Notes: generated from the sequence alone by a model not told the origin. Positions 20,410 to 32,700 are shown, numbered from the stretch's first letter. The stretch is DNA of 64,000 nt from Puccinia triticina (GCF_026914185.1 NC_070575.1:372001-436000), one strand, 5' to 3'. Program-made: numbers and translations.

Positions 20410-22320
20410 TGGACTTACTTCGCGCACTGCGGAAAACTCTTCGCGCACTGTGGGGGTCGTCGTCTCGACGTCCAGCCCCCAGTGCGCGCTTCTGCCACGG
20501 CTCTTCGCGCACTGCATTTTCCGCCGAAAAAACGGCTTGCATTTCTTGAGATATTTTTTGATGAATCAATAGAATGGCTTTTTATAATCCCCCTAAAAAA
20601 TAATCAAGTCATTTAGGGGTCTCCTTGAGCCTAGAGAAAATTGACATGAAAAAATCATATTTTAACGCAGCAGGGACCTGTAATATCGCTTCCTGTGCCC
20701 CAGTAGCCCCAAAAATTTCACACTATCATGGCACATGTGCAAATTCATTACCTGATAATTTTCAGAATTTTTCCCAGAGATATAAGGGCTGCGCGGCAGG
20801 CTTAGGAGGAAAATTACTGCTAACTGTATAGCTTTTTTGTTACACACTCAAACAGTCCCAAAATTTCAGAAATGTTTTCATTGTGGATATTCTCCGCGCA
20901 ATAAATATCTTGGCAATAGTGTGTCATGATAACATGAGATGTAGTGCGGCGGGCTTAGTTGGAAAATGACTGCTAACTTATCTCATGTTTTAATGACACA
21001 CTATTGCTAAGAGCTTTATGGCGTGGAGAATATGCAAAATTGAAACATTCCTGAAAATTTCAGACTGTTTCAGCATGTAAAAAAAAATCTATACATGTAG
21101 CAGCCATTTTCCTACTAAGCCCTCCGCGCACCCCTTCTATCTCATGTTATCATGACACACTGTAGTTTGATGAGATCTTATTTGTTGCAAACACTTTCAA
21201 AACCAGTAGTAGTAAAACTAATGAAAAACAAAACAATTAATAAAGATCTTCATGAGAAAAGAAAACAGTGAGACTTTGAGTATTTTACCTAGGTTGTGAC
21301 AATAACAATCTGAGTAGACTATACAAGAAGGCAAGATGAAATGAGAGATAGTGAAACTAAGGAGAGATAAACGTGAAACAGAAAACTGAGTTGACAAGTA
21401 CTGAGGTTGATAGTTGAAAATGAGCAAAATACCTATCCTCCTCCCCCTGAACAATAGCTCCCTTTGATTTGGTGTTGGTTTAGGCTTGTGCCGGCACTTT
21501 GCGTTCGGAGTTGGCGTTGGTCTGCTTGCCGTGTGGATCTGAGTCGGTTCTGATTGGTTCTCCGCGAGTAGACGTTCTCGGGGGATTCTGAGAAAGTTCC
21601 ACGTCCGTTCATGTAACATGTGACATGTGACTGACTTTTCATCCAACACACACTATTGCCAAGAAATTTATGGCGCGGAGAATATCCACAATGAAAACAT
21701 TTCTGAAATTTTGGGACTGTTTGGGTGTGTAACAAAAAAGCTATACAGTTAGCAGTAATTTTCCTACTAAGCCTGCTGCGCACCCCTTATATCTCATTTT
21801 ATAATGACACACTATTGCTAGGAATTTCAGGGAATTAATTTGAAGCATATTTCTCTGTGCTCTCAAAATTTTGTGCCTTTGGTGTGTGTAACAAAAAAGT
21901 TATACACATACGCAAATTAATAAACGCAATACCTATTTGGGCTACAGGAAAGCTGGTGAAAATTCTGAAAATTATCAGGTCATGAATTTGCACATGTACC
22001 ATGATACTGTGAAATTTTTGGGGCTACTGGGGCACAGGAAGCGATATTACAGGTCCCTGCCGCGTTAAAATATGATTTTTTCATGTCAATTTTCTCTAGG
22101 CTCAAGGAGACCCCTAAATGACTTGATTATTTTTCAGGGGGATCATAAAAAGTCATTCTATTGATTCATCAAAAAATATCTCAAGAAATGCAAGCCGTTT
22201 TTTTGGGGGAATGCACAGTGCGCAAAGAGCCGTGGCGAAAGCGCGCACTGGGGGCGGGACGTCAAGACGATGACCCCCTCAGTGCGCGAAGAGTTTCTCG
22301 CAGTGCGCGAAGTAAGTCCG
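20410..22320. mobile_element. Giant foldback element 2
   Basis: Ends GGACTTACTTCGCGCACTGC and GCAGTGCGCGAAGTAAGTCC are inverted; the flanks ttaaaaaa and taaaaaaa are consistent with an 8-bp duplication. The outer arms (20410-20770 and 21955-22320) are reverse complements. Inner arms about 20783-20900 and 21672-21798 are also reverse complements, so palindromes are nested. Terminal words are shared with foldback 1 (TTCGCGCACTGC), placing both in one family, but this one lacks the CTCGATGACC core. About 450 bp at 21190-21640 interrupts the inner symmetry. Confidence 0.75.
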
Positions 22321-22369
22321 TAAAAAAATCCTACATAAACAATTTTTGAAAAATTCAAAACCCTTCTAT

Positions 22370-22650
22370 TGAGCGATACTGGGGCTGAGATCAGCGTACA
22401 CGAGGCGGGGCAAGTGGATGGTGTTGTGGAAGGATTATCATTGCACAAGATCAGCCACACACAAGAAGGGAGAGAGAACAAGAGAAAAGGAAGAACAAAG
22501 AAACTGAGAACTCTACCTGAGATCTGCGTACACGAGGCAGGGCGAGTGGATAGTGTTGTGGAAGAGAACAAAGAAACTGAGAACTCTACCTGAGATCAGC
22601 GTACACAAGGCAGGGCGAGTGGACAGTGTTGTGGAAGGATGAGGAAAGGG
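22370..22650. repeat. Tandem repeat related to the copia LTR minisatellite
   Basis: Three copies of gagatcagcgtacacgaggc...tagtgttgtggaa, two of them spaced by acaaagaaactgagaactctacct. The sequence cctgagatcagcg...tgttgtggaaggatgagg resembles cctgaagcagcag...tgttggaaaggatgagg in the copia LTR at 1516-1562, so it may be an LTR fragment. Confidence 0.5.
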
Positions 22651-22660
22651 GACTTCCACA

Positions 22661-24232
22661 CACCAGCAACAGTGGGTCAGCTACGCTAACATAGCTGTTA
22701 GCGTAGCGTAGCGCAGCGCAAATGCGCTATTTTTTAGCGTAGCGTTAGCGCAATTGCGCGCATCTGCGCTAACGCTACGCGCAAAGGATGCAAAGCTATT
22801 TTAGCTTTTAGCGTAGCGTTAGCGTAGATGCGCGCAATTGCGCTAACGCTAAGCACGCAAGGCGCAAAAGAGCGCACGCTATGCTGCGCTAAAGCGTTTT
22901 TTGCGGCAAAAAAGTGCCTTTTTTCCGCTAAAAGCGCCTTAGCGCAACGTAGCGGCTGTAGCGTAGCGCTAACACTAAACAAAAATTGGTATGCTGTTAG
23001 CGCCGCTGAAAATTAGCGAAGCGTAGCGGCGCTAACAGCGCGCTAACGCTATTCAAAAAAGGTTGGCGCTTTTTGCCGCTACGCTAAACTTTAGGGCTAA
23101 AATAGCGTAGTTTAGCGTAGCGGCCCACTGTTGACACCAGGGGAGATATGTTCCCACTCCCCAGGGAGTGCCTTACTGTAACTTTTTTCCATAACTGTGC
23201 TGGAGGCCTTTGGTAAAGCAATATTGAATAGGTATGAACAAGACTGGAAGTCAGCGTGGAAATCAGTTGGAAATCATCCTGAAATAAACCATAACTTGCC
23301 AAAAAATCATCCAGAACTCATCTATAATTCATCCAGAACTCATCCAGATTATAGTCCTTTCTTGGCTCCATGACCAGTGTGTCCTTTCCATGGAGATGTG
23401 AAAAGCCCAGCCTGTGATTTTTTCCCCCTCATGTACTCGCGTACATCAGGGGGACAATTGGTGTCTCAAAACAAATTTTTTACTTTTCATGTGGCTGTGA
23501 AAGGCCCATCCTGTGATATTTCCACCTCAATGTACGCGCGTACATCAGGGTGACTATTAGCAAAGTGCAAAAAGGTTAACTTGCATGTGCACATGTGAAT
23601 TTTGAAAAGCAAAAAAATACAAAATTCACTAGATCATTTTCGTGAGGAGGACAGGATATATGGCCAAAGTGAATTGGCACCGCAATCCAACCTTGACTTA
23701 ACTCATACTTTCACCCTATTAAAACAGTTTTTTGTCATTTTTATCAGCCAAATTCAAATTAATTCCCCCATTTCCAAGAAAATGGGTTTCAATTTCAATG
23801 ACTGCAACATTACCACATTCCAAAAATATAAACCCAATAATACCAAGTCGACGTTTAGTTTAATTTTGTACATCAGGGCATATAATGTGAATTACAAGAA
23901 ACCCATTTTTTTGGAGGAATTACTTTTGAGAATGGGAATTTTGCTTTGCTATCCTTAAAAATCAGTAAACAGGAGCAATTGATGAGTTGGACTTTGGTGA
24001 AATATTATTTCATCATATTTCTTCCTACAGTTGTACATAGAAAACAAAAGAATTCTACACAACATTGTGTTGACTTCCAAATCAATTGTGACTGACTTTC
24101 CACTAACTTCTCCATCCAATTTACTATTTTGGGGATGAGTTACTAATCCACATCAGGCTCACATCCAACCAAAACTCACATAAAATTCAGCTCTGGCACT
24201 CCCTGGGGAGTGGGAACATATCTCCCCTGGTG
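22661..24232. mobile_element. CACC-ended TIR element, copy B (1572 bp with one nested MITE)
   Basis: Same element as copy A, in the same orientation. The left end CACCAG at 22661 is interrupted by a MITE (22667-23133) and resumes at 23137. The right end is CCTGGTG at 24232. A 3-bp duplication ACA flanks it (22658-22660 and 24233-24235). Without the MITE it is about 1.1 kb. No coding region. Confidence 0.8.
22667..23133. mobile_element. CAACRGTGGG-ended MITE with GCGTTAGCGTAGC interior
   Basis: Ends CAACAGTGGGTCAGCTACGC and GCGTAGCGGCCCACTGTTG. ACACCAG occurs on both sides (22660-22666 and 23134-23140), a 7-8 bp duplication created inside the left end of copy B. The interior consists of inverted runs of GCTACGCTAACGC-type words. 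Related arrays lie at 42330-42597 and 50885-51290. Confidence 0.8.
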
Positions 24233-24455
24233 ACATGCGCTGACTCAGGCAGACTAACAATTTGTGACAGGTGATGTGAAATGAGAAAAAGAGGTGAAAG
24301 ACATGTGGGAAGCAGAGAAAGAAGAAACAGGAAAGGAAACAACAGTTGACTAGCAACACCTTCTTGATGGGTATGAAGACCCCCATCACACATCCTGTCC
24401 AACATTATTTTCAGTGTATTTTGCATGATTTTTACAAAATAAAAGTACCTCAGAC

Positions 24456-24701
24456 CAACGGTGAAACTGATAATTTACAAGTATCAGTATTGTGCGTGTA
24501 TTGTATTGAAATAGATGTATTTTGGATGTATTGGTCATCAGATACAATACATGGTTTTCCAAAACTGTGTTTTTGGGTGCCCAATACAATACAATACATG
24601 TATTTATGATGTATCTGATATCAGATACAATACACACTTTTCAAAAACTATGTATTGCCAATACAGATACAAATACACGTATTGTATCAGTTTCACTGTT
24701 G
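24456..24701. mobile_element. CAACGGTG-ended MITE with TATTGTAT interior
   Basis: 246 bp; ends CAACGGTGAAACTGATA and TATCAGTTTCACTGTTG. Flanks ctcagac (24449-24455) and cttagac (24702-24708) give a 7-8 bp duplication with one mismatch. The interior is AT-rich tgtattgtattg / caatacaataca in both orientations. Confidence 0.75.
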
Positions 24702-24708
24702 CTTAGAC

Positions 24709-25640
24709 CCCCAACCGTGACACATCGGCTTTCTAGTTTTGGATACAAGCCTGTAAACGCTTGGTGAACTTGGCAGACTGTTGCCGTAGTTGTGGCTGTT
24801 TGATGTCAAGTTTTTTCCTGGGGTGGTTCAACAACAACATTTGAAATTTCTGAAACCAGTGTTTATGTTCCCATCTTCTTTCTTTGTGAAGAATTATTGC
24901 ACTGCCAGCAAAGCGGGCTAGTCGTGATTGAATATGCTTTTGTAGGAAGGAAGTGGTGCTCAACAAAAGCAATGCAGTTCCTCCAAGGAGGTTGCGCAAA
25001 GCTCAAGGTGATCTTTGACATTGGAGGAACTTGATTTTTCAAGGAAATCCCACTTTTGTAATCTCACATTTTCTCCCTCATCTTATCAATTCAATTCTCC
25101 TTGTTTTCAGTACATGAAAGCTCTGCATTTTGCAGAGGGGACTGAATTTTCAAAAGTGTCATTATCTGTTTTCTTCATTGTGTAATCAAAGCAACAAACT
25201 ATCCAACTTCCTGCTGAGGGATAGGAGTGGTAATTCCATGAAGCGTCTGATATCTTTTTGAAATTTTGAGTTTAGACAGCCACCTGACATATTCTGTTCA
25301 GTTATCCCAGCTGATGTCAGCTTTGTAACTAGACCTGCATGGATGTGTCAGTACAATTTGTGAAAACATGGCATGTTGGGGTTCGGAGCATTTTCCCACC
25401 CCTTTTGCACTTGAAGCACTCAGAAAATAAGAAATGGGATGATGAGGGAATGTGGGTAGGATGAAGCTGAAGCCATGCTTCTCTATCTTTTGGTATAAGA
25501 CTCCATGGAAAATATATACAGATGTACTTAGGGTGTAAAAAACTGATGCAGAAATGAGCACCGGCAACAACAATGATTTTCTGTTCTCACCGCTTAGGTG
25601 CAAGTCTCTCCTGCAGAGGGTCCTTTGGGCCCTAACCTAA
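24709..25640. other. Spacer; possible decayed repeat
   Basis: No gene is recognised. Bases 24860-24970 resemble 11480-11590. The rest has no clear feature. Confidence 0.3.
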
Positions 25641-25740
25641 CACAAGTCCCTTGCTTTGGAGGGCCCGCGTGTAGCCTGGGCTGGCGCAAAGCGCCCCTGT
25701 GCAAAGTGCAAGCCTCCAAAGAAGGGACTTGGGACTAATG
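25641..25740. repeat. AAGTCCC palindromic repeat
   Basis: Starts cacaagtcccttgctttgga, has a central agcctgggctggcgcaaagc, and ends cctccaaagaagggacttgg. Inverted arms AAGTCCC...CTTTGGAGG and CCTCCAAAG...GGGACTT. Other members are near 13750, 28595, 58636, 59102 and 59430. Confidence 0.65.
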
Positions 25741-27264
25741 TCAAATTTTTGGCCTGAGAGCTTGCGGCTGTTTGGCAGGGAGATGTTACCCTCACATTTG
25801 CCCCACCTTCCTTGAGGAAAACCCTTCAGCCAAAACGACCGGCCAACAGGCCTGATTTTTCTGTATCTTTCCGCGCTAGACAGACCACCTGGGGTTGTCA
25901 ACTTCTCCATCAATAAAGTAGTGAAGTCTTCATTTTACTGTGTGTTTGTACTACCTGAGTAACTGTGGATCTGGGGCTGATATGCCCCCTGTGCCAATTG
26001 AACAAGGTGCCTCCAAGAGAGACCCTAACTCAAATGCCAGGGAATTGATACTATTTGCCCAAAATATGACAAAAAAAAGTACTGGCCATAAATCCAAGAT
26101 GCTAGGCTACATGCCAAAGTTCACAGCATGTTATTTGGCTTGATGGCTTGGGATTTAAGTGTCTGAGTTGTAAAAAGGCAAAAAAAAGGCACAAAAAGCC
26201 ACAGCTCTCGCCACGGCTGGCGTACCTGAATGTAGCCTAAACAATCATAAATGAAAATGGTTGTCAAGAATTATGTACACCTAAAAAAACGCAACCATGG
26301 ATGAGCAATTGCATAACCATATACCCTTTCGACATAGCCAAGCAAGCACTCGCCGGGATTTCTCACTGGCATGCTGGCAAGCCATGGCCTCCGGCTCCCG
26401 GGAAGCGGGCACACGCTTCAACTTCTCGCAGGAGTCTTGGCAAGAATCACCGCCCGGTAAGCAGAAGAAGCTCCAAGGATGAATACATAGGTACATGCAC
26501 CCACACGGAGATGATTCCTCCCTGGCGAGTACCTTGGTGTTGTACCTGCTTGCCGAGGTTCTTGGCGAGCAGGTACAAGGTAAGACTGCTTGCTGAGGAC
26601 ATCAGCGAGCAGGTAAAAGGTAAATACTTGTCCCAGAGGAATCTTTCCAGGCAAGCCGAAGAGATGATATCCTCACCGGGAAAATGATACCGCCAAGGAG
26701 GAGGCTTTTGAGTATTGACCCTTGCTTGGATTCCGGAATCATCCCCGGCAAGCAAAGAAGCTCCAAGGTCTGCACTCGTCCGGAGGATTCCTCCGGTGCA
26801 AACACCTTGCACCTGCTTGCTGAGAAATCTTCCTCTTCAAGCAGGTTGTAGGTCAGCCTGGAGGAGCTGAAGAACATTCATCTCCGCCGAGTACAAAGGC
26901 GCACCCGCTCTCCCCAGCAAGTGCGTGTAACCTGCTCGCCCGCCCGGAACGATTCCTGGATCTTGGCAAGCAGGTGCCGGCTGCCGGAAGCTGCACATAA
27001 TACGTAGTTAATCTAGTATGTACGTGCATCTTCTTTTTTTTTGATGCAATAACCATGGGGATGTACCCAGAGGAGAATTGTTTAGACTGGATTCATCCCC
27101 CGCCACGGCTGGGACTTTAATCACAAGCCCCTCTTTCAGAGGCTCGTTTCGCGAGGCGCCTTCGGCGCGCCGGGTCCCCCGGCCCCTGAAACGAGGGGAT
27201 TGTGCTAAGCTAGCTTCGGGCCCCCATCGACTGAGGTTCGGGTGCTCAAGTAACCTCGTCCACA
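25741..27264. other. Repeat-derived spacer with palindromic ACCTGCTTGC words
   Basis: No gene. From about 26224 the text starts cctgaatgtagcctaaacaa, as does the extra segment at 11811. Between 26440 and 26960 the inverted words acctgcttgccgagg and gcgagcaggt recur several times, like the interior of another MITE. Bases 27100-27215 form a separate palindrome (cccctctttcagaggct ... cccctgaaacgagggg), related to 55215-55290. Confidence 0.4.
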
Positions 27265-28590
27265 GTCAGATTCCAGACTCAGCTATGAATTCTAACGGCA
27301 CCACCATCAATCCCTCCAGCCAGCAAGAGCAGCTCATCGAGACAGCATCTGCAGTGAGGCTGTATGTATTGCCGATTCGTAGGCTTGTACTTTCCTCAAA
27401 CAAACAGCCTCAACGGCTTCGATGTCGTTTGGACATCCTTTGTCAAGGTGGCATATTTCAAAAAGTTGAACAACTCGAGTAATTTGGGAACTGCAGCAAT
27501 TTGCCGTGAGTCTAAGGAATGTCATGAGCAACCGCTGTCCTGCCTCCAGATGAGCCTTGACAAGGCTCATCCGGAAGTCTGAAAACGGAACGCGTTGTCT
27601 CGTGGCCAAGCCGAGTAGAGTGGCCGTGAGGTTTGGCAGAGCCTTGCAGAATATAAATGGCCACTCCTCAGGTGTTTTTAATTCCCCATCAGCATCAACC
27701 GGACATCTCCAGCCCCACCACCTTCAAGATCCCGAACAAAGACCCCTCGCCTCAAACATCCAGTCAACACTTCAATATGCGTTTCACCATCGCCGCTGCC
27801 ATGTCTCTGGCTTTACTGAACTCCGTCTCCGCCAACATGCTCGGTAGCCTCCTTCAGCCGACGTCGTTGTTTGCAGTCCCCGGGTCGATCTTCGATCAAC
27901 AAAACGGACAAGTCAGCTGTGGTAACCAGGGCCACGCGGCGATCAACGCGAATGTTCTGACCCAGGTTCAGTGCGGCGGCTCTGGCGGCACTCAAATGAG
28001 CTGTGGCAACCAAGGCAACGCTGCCGTCAACCTCAACGCGCTCACCAGCATCAACTGCGTCAGCTACTAAACCACTTAGCCGAGTCTGTTGGAAAGTCTC
28101 AATTTCAGGAGGTATGTCCGTCTGTTCAGATGGCCTAAAGCATCCCAACGGTCACTGACTTTCTTCCAACCTCATCGCTCCAGTCCCTTGCAATACGTCG
28201 TGGTGGAGGTTGCTGCCTGAATATGTCCTCATTCTTCCTCATCCACGCAGATCTCTCCCGAAGGATGATGTTTTTTCCTTCTTAATTGTTCCATATCCAC
28301 ATCCATTACATCGTTCCTTGTACCCAATTATTTTCAACCACACTTCGCTTCACCAATCATTAGCCATTCCATGCCCTTGAAACTACGCGAGACTCGCTTT
28401 GTCTACTCTGATAAATTGCAAGATGCACCGGAAAAATCGGACCCACCTTGGACAATAGTCTCGTGTCCAATCTGTGGAGTTTTGTGAAAGAAACGAGCCC
28501 ACTCCATAGCTCTGTTTGCGCGAGAATAATTCACGCCCCCAAAAATTCCCTCGATATTAAGCACTCATTGCTCTGGAAGTACTCTCCCCA
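27265..28590. repeat. Segmental duplication, copy 2
   Basis: Matches 11612-13490 in the same orientation, including promoter, coding region and 3' flank, without the 610-bp extra segment. Identity is highest in the coding region and falls off towards both edges. Confidence 0.85.
27777..28070 (+). CDS. Small secreted cysteine-containing protein, copy 2 (97 aa)
   Basis: Single exon; start MRFTIAAAMSLALLNSVSAN with the same signal peptide. The translated protein is identical to the copy at 12713-13006, though the DNA differs at a few silent and flanking sites (for example aacatgcg versus aatatgcg at the start and one ggt/ggc change in the first SCGNQG). The mature chain has four cysteines and the duplicated SCGNQG motif. 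The TATA box and upstream ATG at 27657 are conserved as well. Two intact identical copies imply a recent duplication or gene conversion. Function is unknown; secretion is the only property the sequence shows directly. Confidence 0.85.
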   Translation: MRFTIAAAMSLALLNSVSANMLGSLLQPTSLFAVPGSIFDQQNGQVSCGNQGHAAINANVLTQVQCGGSGGTQMSCGNQGNAAVNLNALTSINCVSY

Positions 28591-29731
28591 ACTTAGCACA
28601 AGTCCCCCACTTCAGAGGGCCCTGGTACACCCTGAGCTGGCACAAAGAACTCCGAAGGAGGGACTTGACTAATGTCCACATTTTGGCCTGAGAGATTCCA
28701 ATCTTACAATGAGTTTGGATGGTGCTTTTGTGCCTTTCCCATTTTGACCCTGTTCCCAAAGGGCCCCATGTATGCCATTTGGACCATGAGACTCACCTTA
28801 CTCTTCCCTATCTTTTGCCACTACACACATGCCGGGAAGTCCATGCATCCTCATCCCACAACCCGTCAAACTTATAGATTTTGAGGTATCTTCAGGATAT
28901 TCTGAGCTACATCATGTGAACGTATTGAACTAGCTGAGAAAAACAGTACAGCATTCAATTCATTCCCCAGGAACCAAGCTCTGTTTGACATACCTTGGCC
29001 ATTCAAGCTCGTGCCACCAATCCTTATTTTGAGGATAGGGACTGGGAGCTAGGATGGCAGGCTCTTATTCCCCTTCACGGCTTGACTGGAGGTGGGCTAC
29101 TTTTTGTTGTGCAAGGGGTGAAAGACAAAAACCCATTCAAAAGCCACAAACGCCTGGAACTCTCAGGCAAAATGTATGACATTAGCCATAATCCTCTCCT
29201 ACGGAGGCTCCCTTTGGGACGCGGGGGTGCCCCCCTCCGTTTGAGAGGTTCGACAAGTGGCGACGCGAAGGTACCGACCAGTCCCGCAGCAATTGGTCCC
29301 GCAGCGAACCTTCAAGAGGACCGACTTGCGCGCTGAGTCGTATGTACCTCATGGTGAACTCCACGCTTCTCTTGATTTCCTGGAGTCTTCACCGGCACTC
29401 AACTCTGATTTTTGTTACTTGCATTTGTTCCAGTCTAATGTCTGTACACTAGGTGTTACCAAGCACAAGGATGCAGAGAACATAAAAACGGAAGCTGCTT
29501 CAATTCTGAGGATAACTTGCACAACGATTTAATACCAATTACTAAAATTACAAACACAAATTATTTTTCAAAAGCAAAAATGTGATTTTTACAACATACA
29601 GTATTAGTAATCAAGAGGCAACAACTACGGTAGGGAACTACATATTACAAGTAAAAAATTCAAATGATGATCAAAAAAGAAGAAAAAAAGTGGGCAAATC
29701 CAAAGATGTAGACAGAACAAGAGACCTCATT
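28591..29731. other. Spacer with an AAGTCCC palindrome; 3' flank of the DUF3684-type gene
   Basis: Bases 28595-28677 are an AAGTCCC-family palindrome. The block 28600-28800 is similar in inverted order to about 58980-59200, both containing cctgttcccaaa / gtttgggaacaaggtc next to the palindrome. No gene is seen. Confidence 0.4.
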
Positions 29732-32700
29732 TCAAATCAATGATGCGGATTGAGTAGTACTACTACCACCAGATTGATTAGATACGATATATGTTGAGAC
29801 TTTTAAGAAGTATTGTTCGATAAACTGGTTTTAGAAAGAAAGGTTTGGTTCATAAGAAGGTCAGCAATTCAAGTCCATAAGAAGATTAGCAATAGTGAAG
29901 GATTAAGCAGATGATCACAATCGCTTACAGCACTCATCCACCACTAAAGTCGAATAAGGGAAAAAAAGTTACGTCGTCAATCAAGACAAATTAAGCCAAG
30001 AGACAAAAGATAGAACGAATGGTGAAGGTATGAAAGAATTACACTTACCTCGTGTTCAGAGTTATGCGCTTCGACCAAGTTGTGAGCTAGTTCATGAGCA
30101 AAGGTTGAAAATGTACCGATCAAAGCATTTGACAGGTTTCCTTTCTTGACTTCCTCGTCATACCATCTGAAACGTTTCCGTGCCGCAAGCCCGGTGGGAA
30201 GAAGTCAAAGGCCAAATGGTCAATTTTGAGGAAAGCAAGGGATATGCTGTTTGAACGAAGAAAGAAAATGAGACTGAAAGAGACTGACGATAGATAGTAT
30301 CTCAAATTAAAAAATAAACTTCCGTTTCTATTGAATGCGATAATAGGACCTTCCAAATCGTAGAATATATGCAAGCTATTCGGATCGATGTCGAATATTT
30401 CTTTTGAAATGAAAAAAAAATTAGAAGACGGAAGCCAGAGGGACCACAGAAAAAAAAACTATTGTAGAATGTTAGGTGGAATAAAAAAAAAGAGACCAAC
30501 CACCGATAGGTTTGATGACGCGATCGATATAACGAACAATGGCGTCACCGAACTGAAATAAGACCAACTCGCCGTTGAGGTTATGTTGGTCGATTGAGCG
30601 GGAGACGTAGAACCTCAAGCCGGAGATCGTGCTCAAGAAGGTGAGGTCCTCCCGGCTGCCTTTGGGGTCGCAGTAGCTCGCCTCGGACTCTTTCACTGGC
30701 TTGGTGTCCGGGAGCGTCCGGATGTCGGCGCTTGTGTCCGGTTTGGACACGTTGATCGCCTTTAACAAGTTGCTTCGTATATCCGACATCGGTGTGATCT
30801 TGAGTTTATCATCGTCAGATAAACCAGGTCGCATGATTATCAAATGGTCACTACCTGGCAGAAAGACAGCAAGGAGAGTTCGGGAAGACTCACTTGGACC
30901 GGGGGCTTGATCGCAGGAGGCTTGGCGACTTGAGATTGTTGAGAGATCGATTGAGAGGCGATGGGCGAGGGAATAGGGGCTGATGGTGCCGCAGAGAGAG
31001 GAGAATATGGAGGAGGGTCATTAGAGCTGTTTTCATTCAAGAGTTTCCGGCGCAAGGCGCTAAAGATTCCACTCTGTCTCTGAGAAATTTCAGGCATCTT
31101 GGGGGGCGGAAGAGGGGGTGAGACGACAGGCCGCCTTTCGTAGGCACCATGTGCGAATTTCTCCTCTACTCGCTTCCGATGGTCTTCCTTCTCTGCGGAG
31201 AGCGCCTTCCGGATGAACCCTGGATCGGCATCCGGAAAGCGCTCCTCTAGCCCTCTCGCATGGCTCTCCAATTGTTCAGGGGTAAGCGCATTCGCATCAT
31301 CCAGCTGTCGTTGCAGTTTCTCTTCTCGTGCTCGTTGTAGTGCGGCATCTCGCTCCGCCTTCCGTGCATTGATAATCCTGTTTGATTATGATAATAGTTG
31401 AGTCAGTCGACTAAAAAAAACAAGACAAGTTCAATGGATATACACACCGATCTACATTTACCCCTCGCCTTTTAAGATTCTTCAAACTAGTTTGAAGGAT
31501 CGTCATCTAAACGAAATCCAATAGGAAAACCACAAAGAAATGGGAGTGTAAAAAAACTCGCGATCAGCCAAACATGATGCGATGAGGAAGAGGGGGAGAG
31601 ACAAAGAAGACTTACGAAAAATAAAGAGTCACTTAGTTTTTGGTGCGCCAAGATCAATTTGCAAATTGAGCTAGCGAGCTCAAACCAATCGATCTCACCC
31701 TTCCGCACCAAATACAAGACCATCGAGTTGCGGCCTTCCATAGAAGCAGCAGCGGTAGCCTCCAAGACACTTGAATGAGGCTTGCCGAGATAGACCAGTT
31801 GGCGTTGTAGAGAGACTTGTTCGACGGATTTGACGGTCAAGTGGCGCTTCAGCCATTCAGCATCTCTGATCACATCATCTCTTGCGCCTGTTTGTCGCTC
31901 GTGAAGGAAGAGCGCCGTCCGCTCGACCAGCAATCTTCGTATCTCCTCTGATCTTTCGGTGCGTTCCGGGGCTGATCGTTGGATTTGAAAGGATTCTTTC
32001 ACCAGTTGTGTCAGCCTGGGTGCACCCAAAGCCTAGAAGATAAAGCCAAAGATATGTGATTCAATGGATCAGCGTTCTAGTTAAACATCTCTCCTAGGCC
32101 AGGAAAAATCCAAAACTGACCTCGGCTAACTGTTCGAATACTGCTTCTTGAGGGCAAGCAATAATTACTGTAGTAAACTGCGAATATGAGTGTGAGTCAT
32201 CGATGATGACCACATCGCCTGGAAGAGCCAAGACATGGACAAAAGGTTGGCCAGCTTCTATCTCCTCGTCCTCATCTGTAAAGGTCTGAGGCTTGGCCAC
32301 TAAACTTGAGCCGGACGAAGAAGCGACTCTCCTCGAGCCGAGAATAAAGGCGGAGCGTTGCATGGCCCTCCTGAGGCCGTGGCCGAGGAGATGAAAATTA
32401 GCGGCGATGTTTCGTAAGACTTGAAGATATTCTTCGGCGGAGCCGGCCAGGGCATAAAACTTGGCGGGGTCGGCGATGAGCATCTGGGCGATCTCCTGGA
32501 CAGTCGGCTCGTTCTTGACTCCACATGCTAACAAAAACGGACGAGCGCTCGGCCCAAAGTCGATGTAGGTAAACAGACTCTTGAAAGGCCCCTGGTTTGC
32601 CGAATCTGTCGATTGGAAAAAACATCCTCCTGGTGCAACATGAGTGACTTCTTTCCCAGATATTGGTACGAATTGAGCCTGCTTCAAAGTCTGCAGTTGC

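Noticed and set aside
30799..30893. Shorter 39-nt version of ATPase intron 10 ending at ctgccag
   Set aside because: It is below the usual intron size here and breaks the reading frame; the 95-nt version keeps phase and the conserved text.
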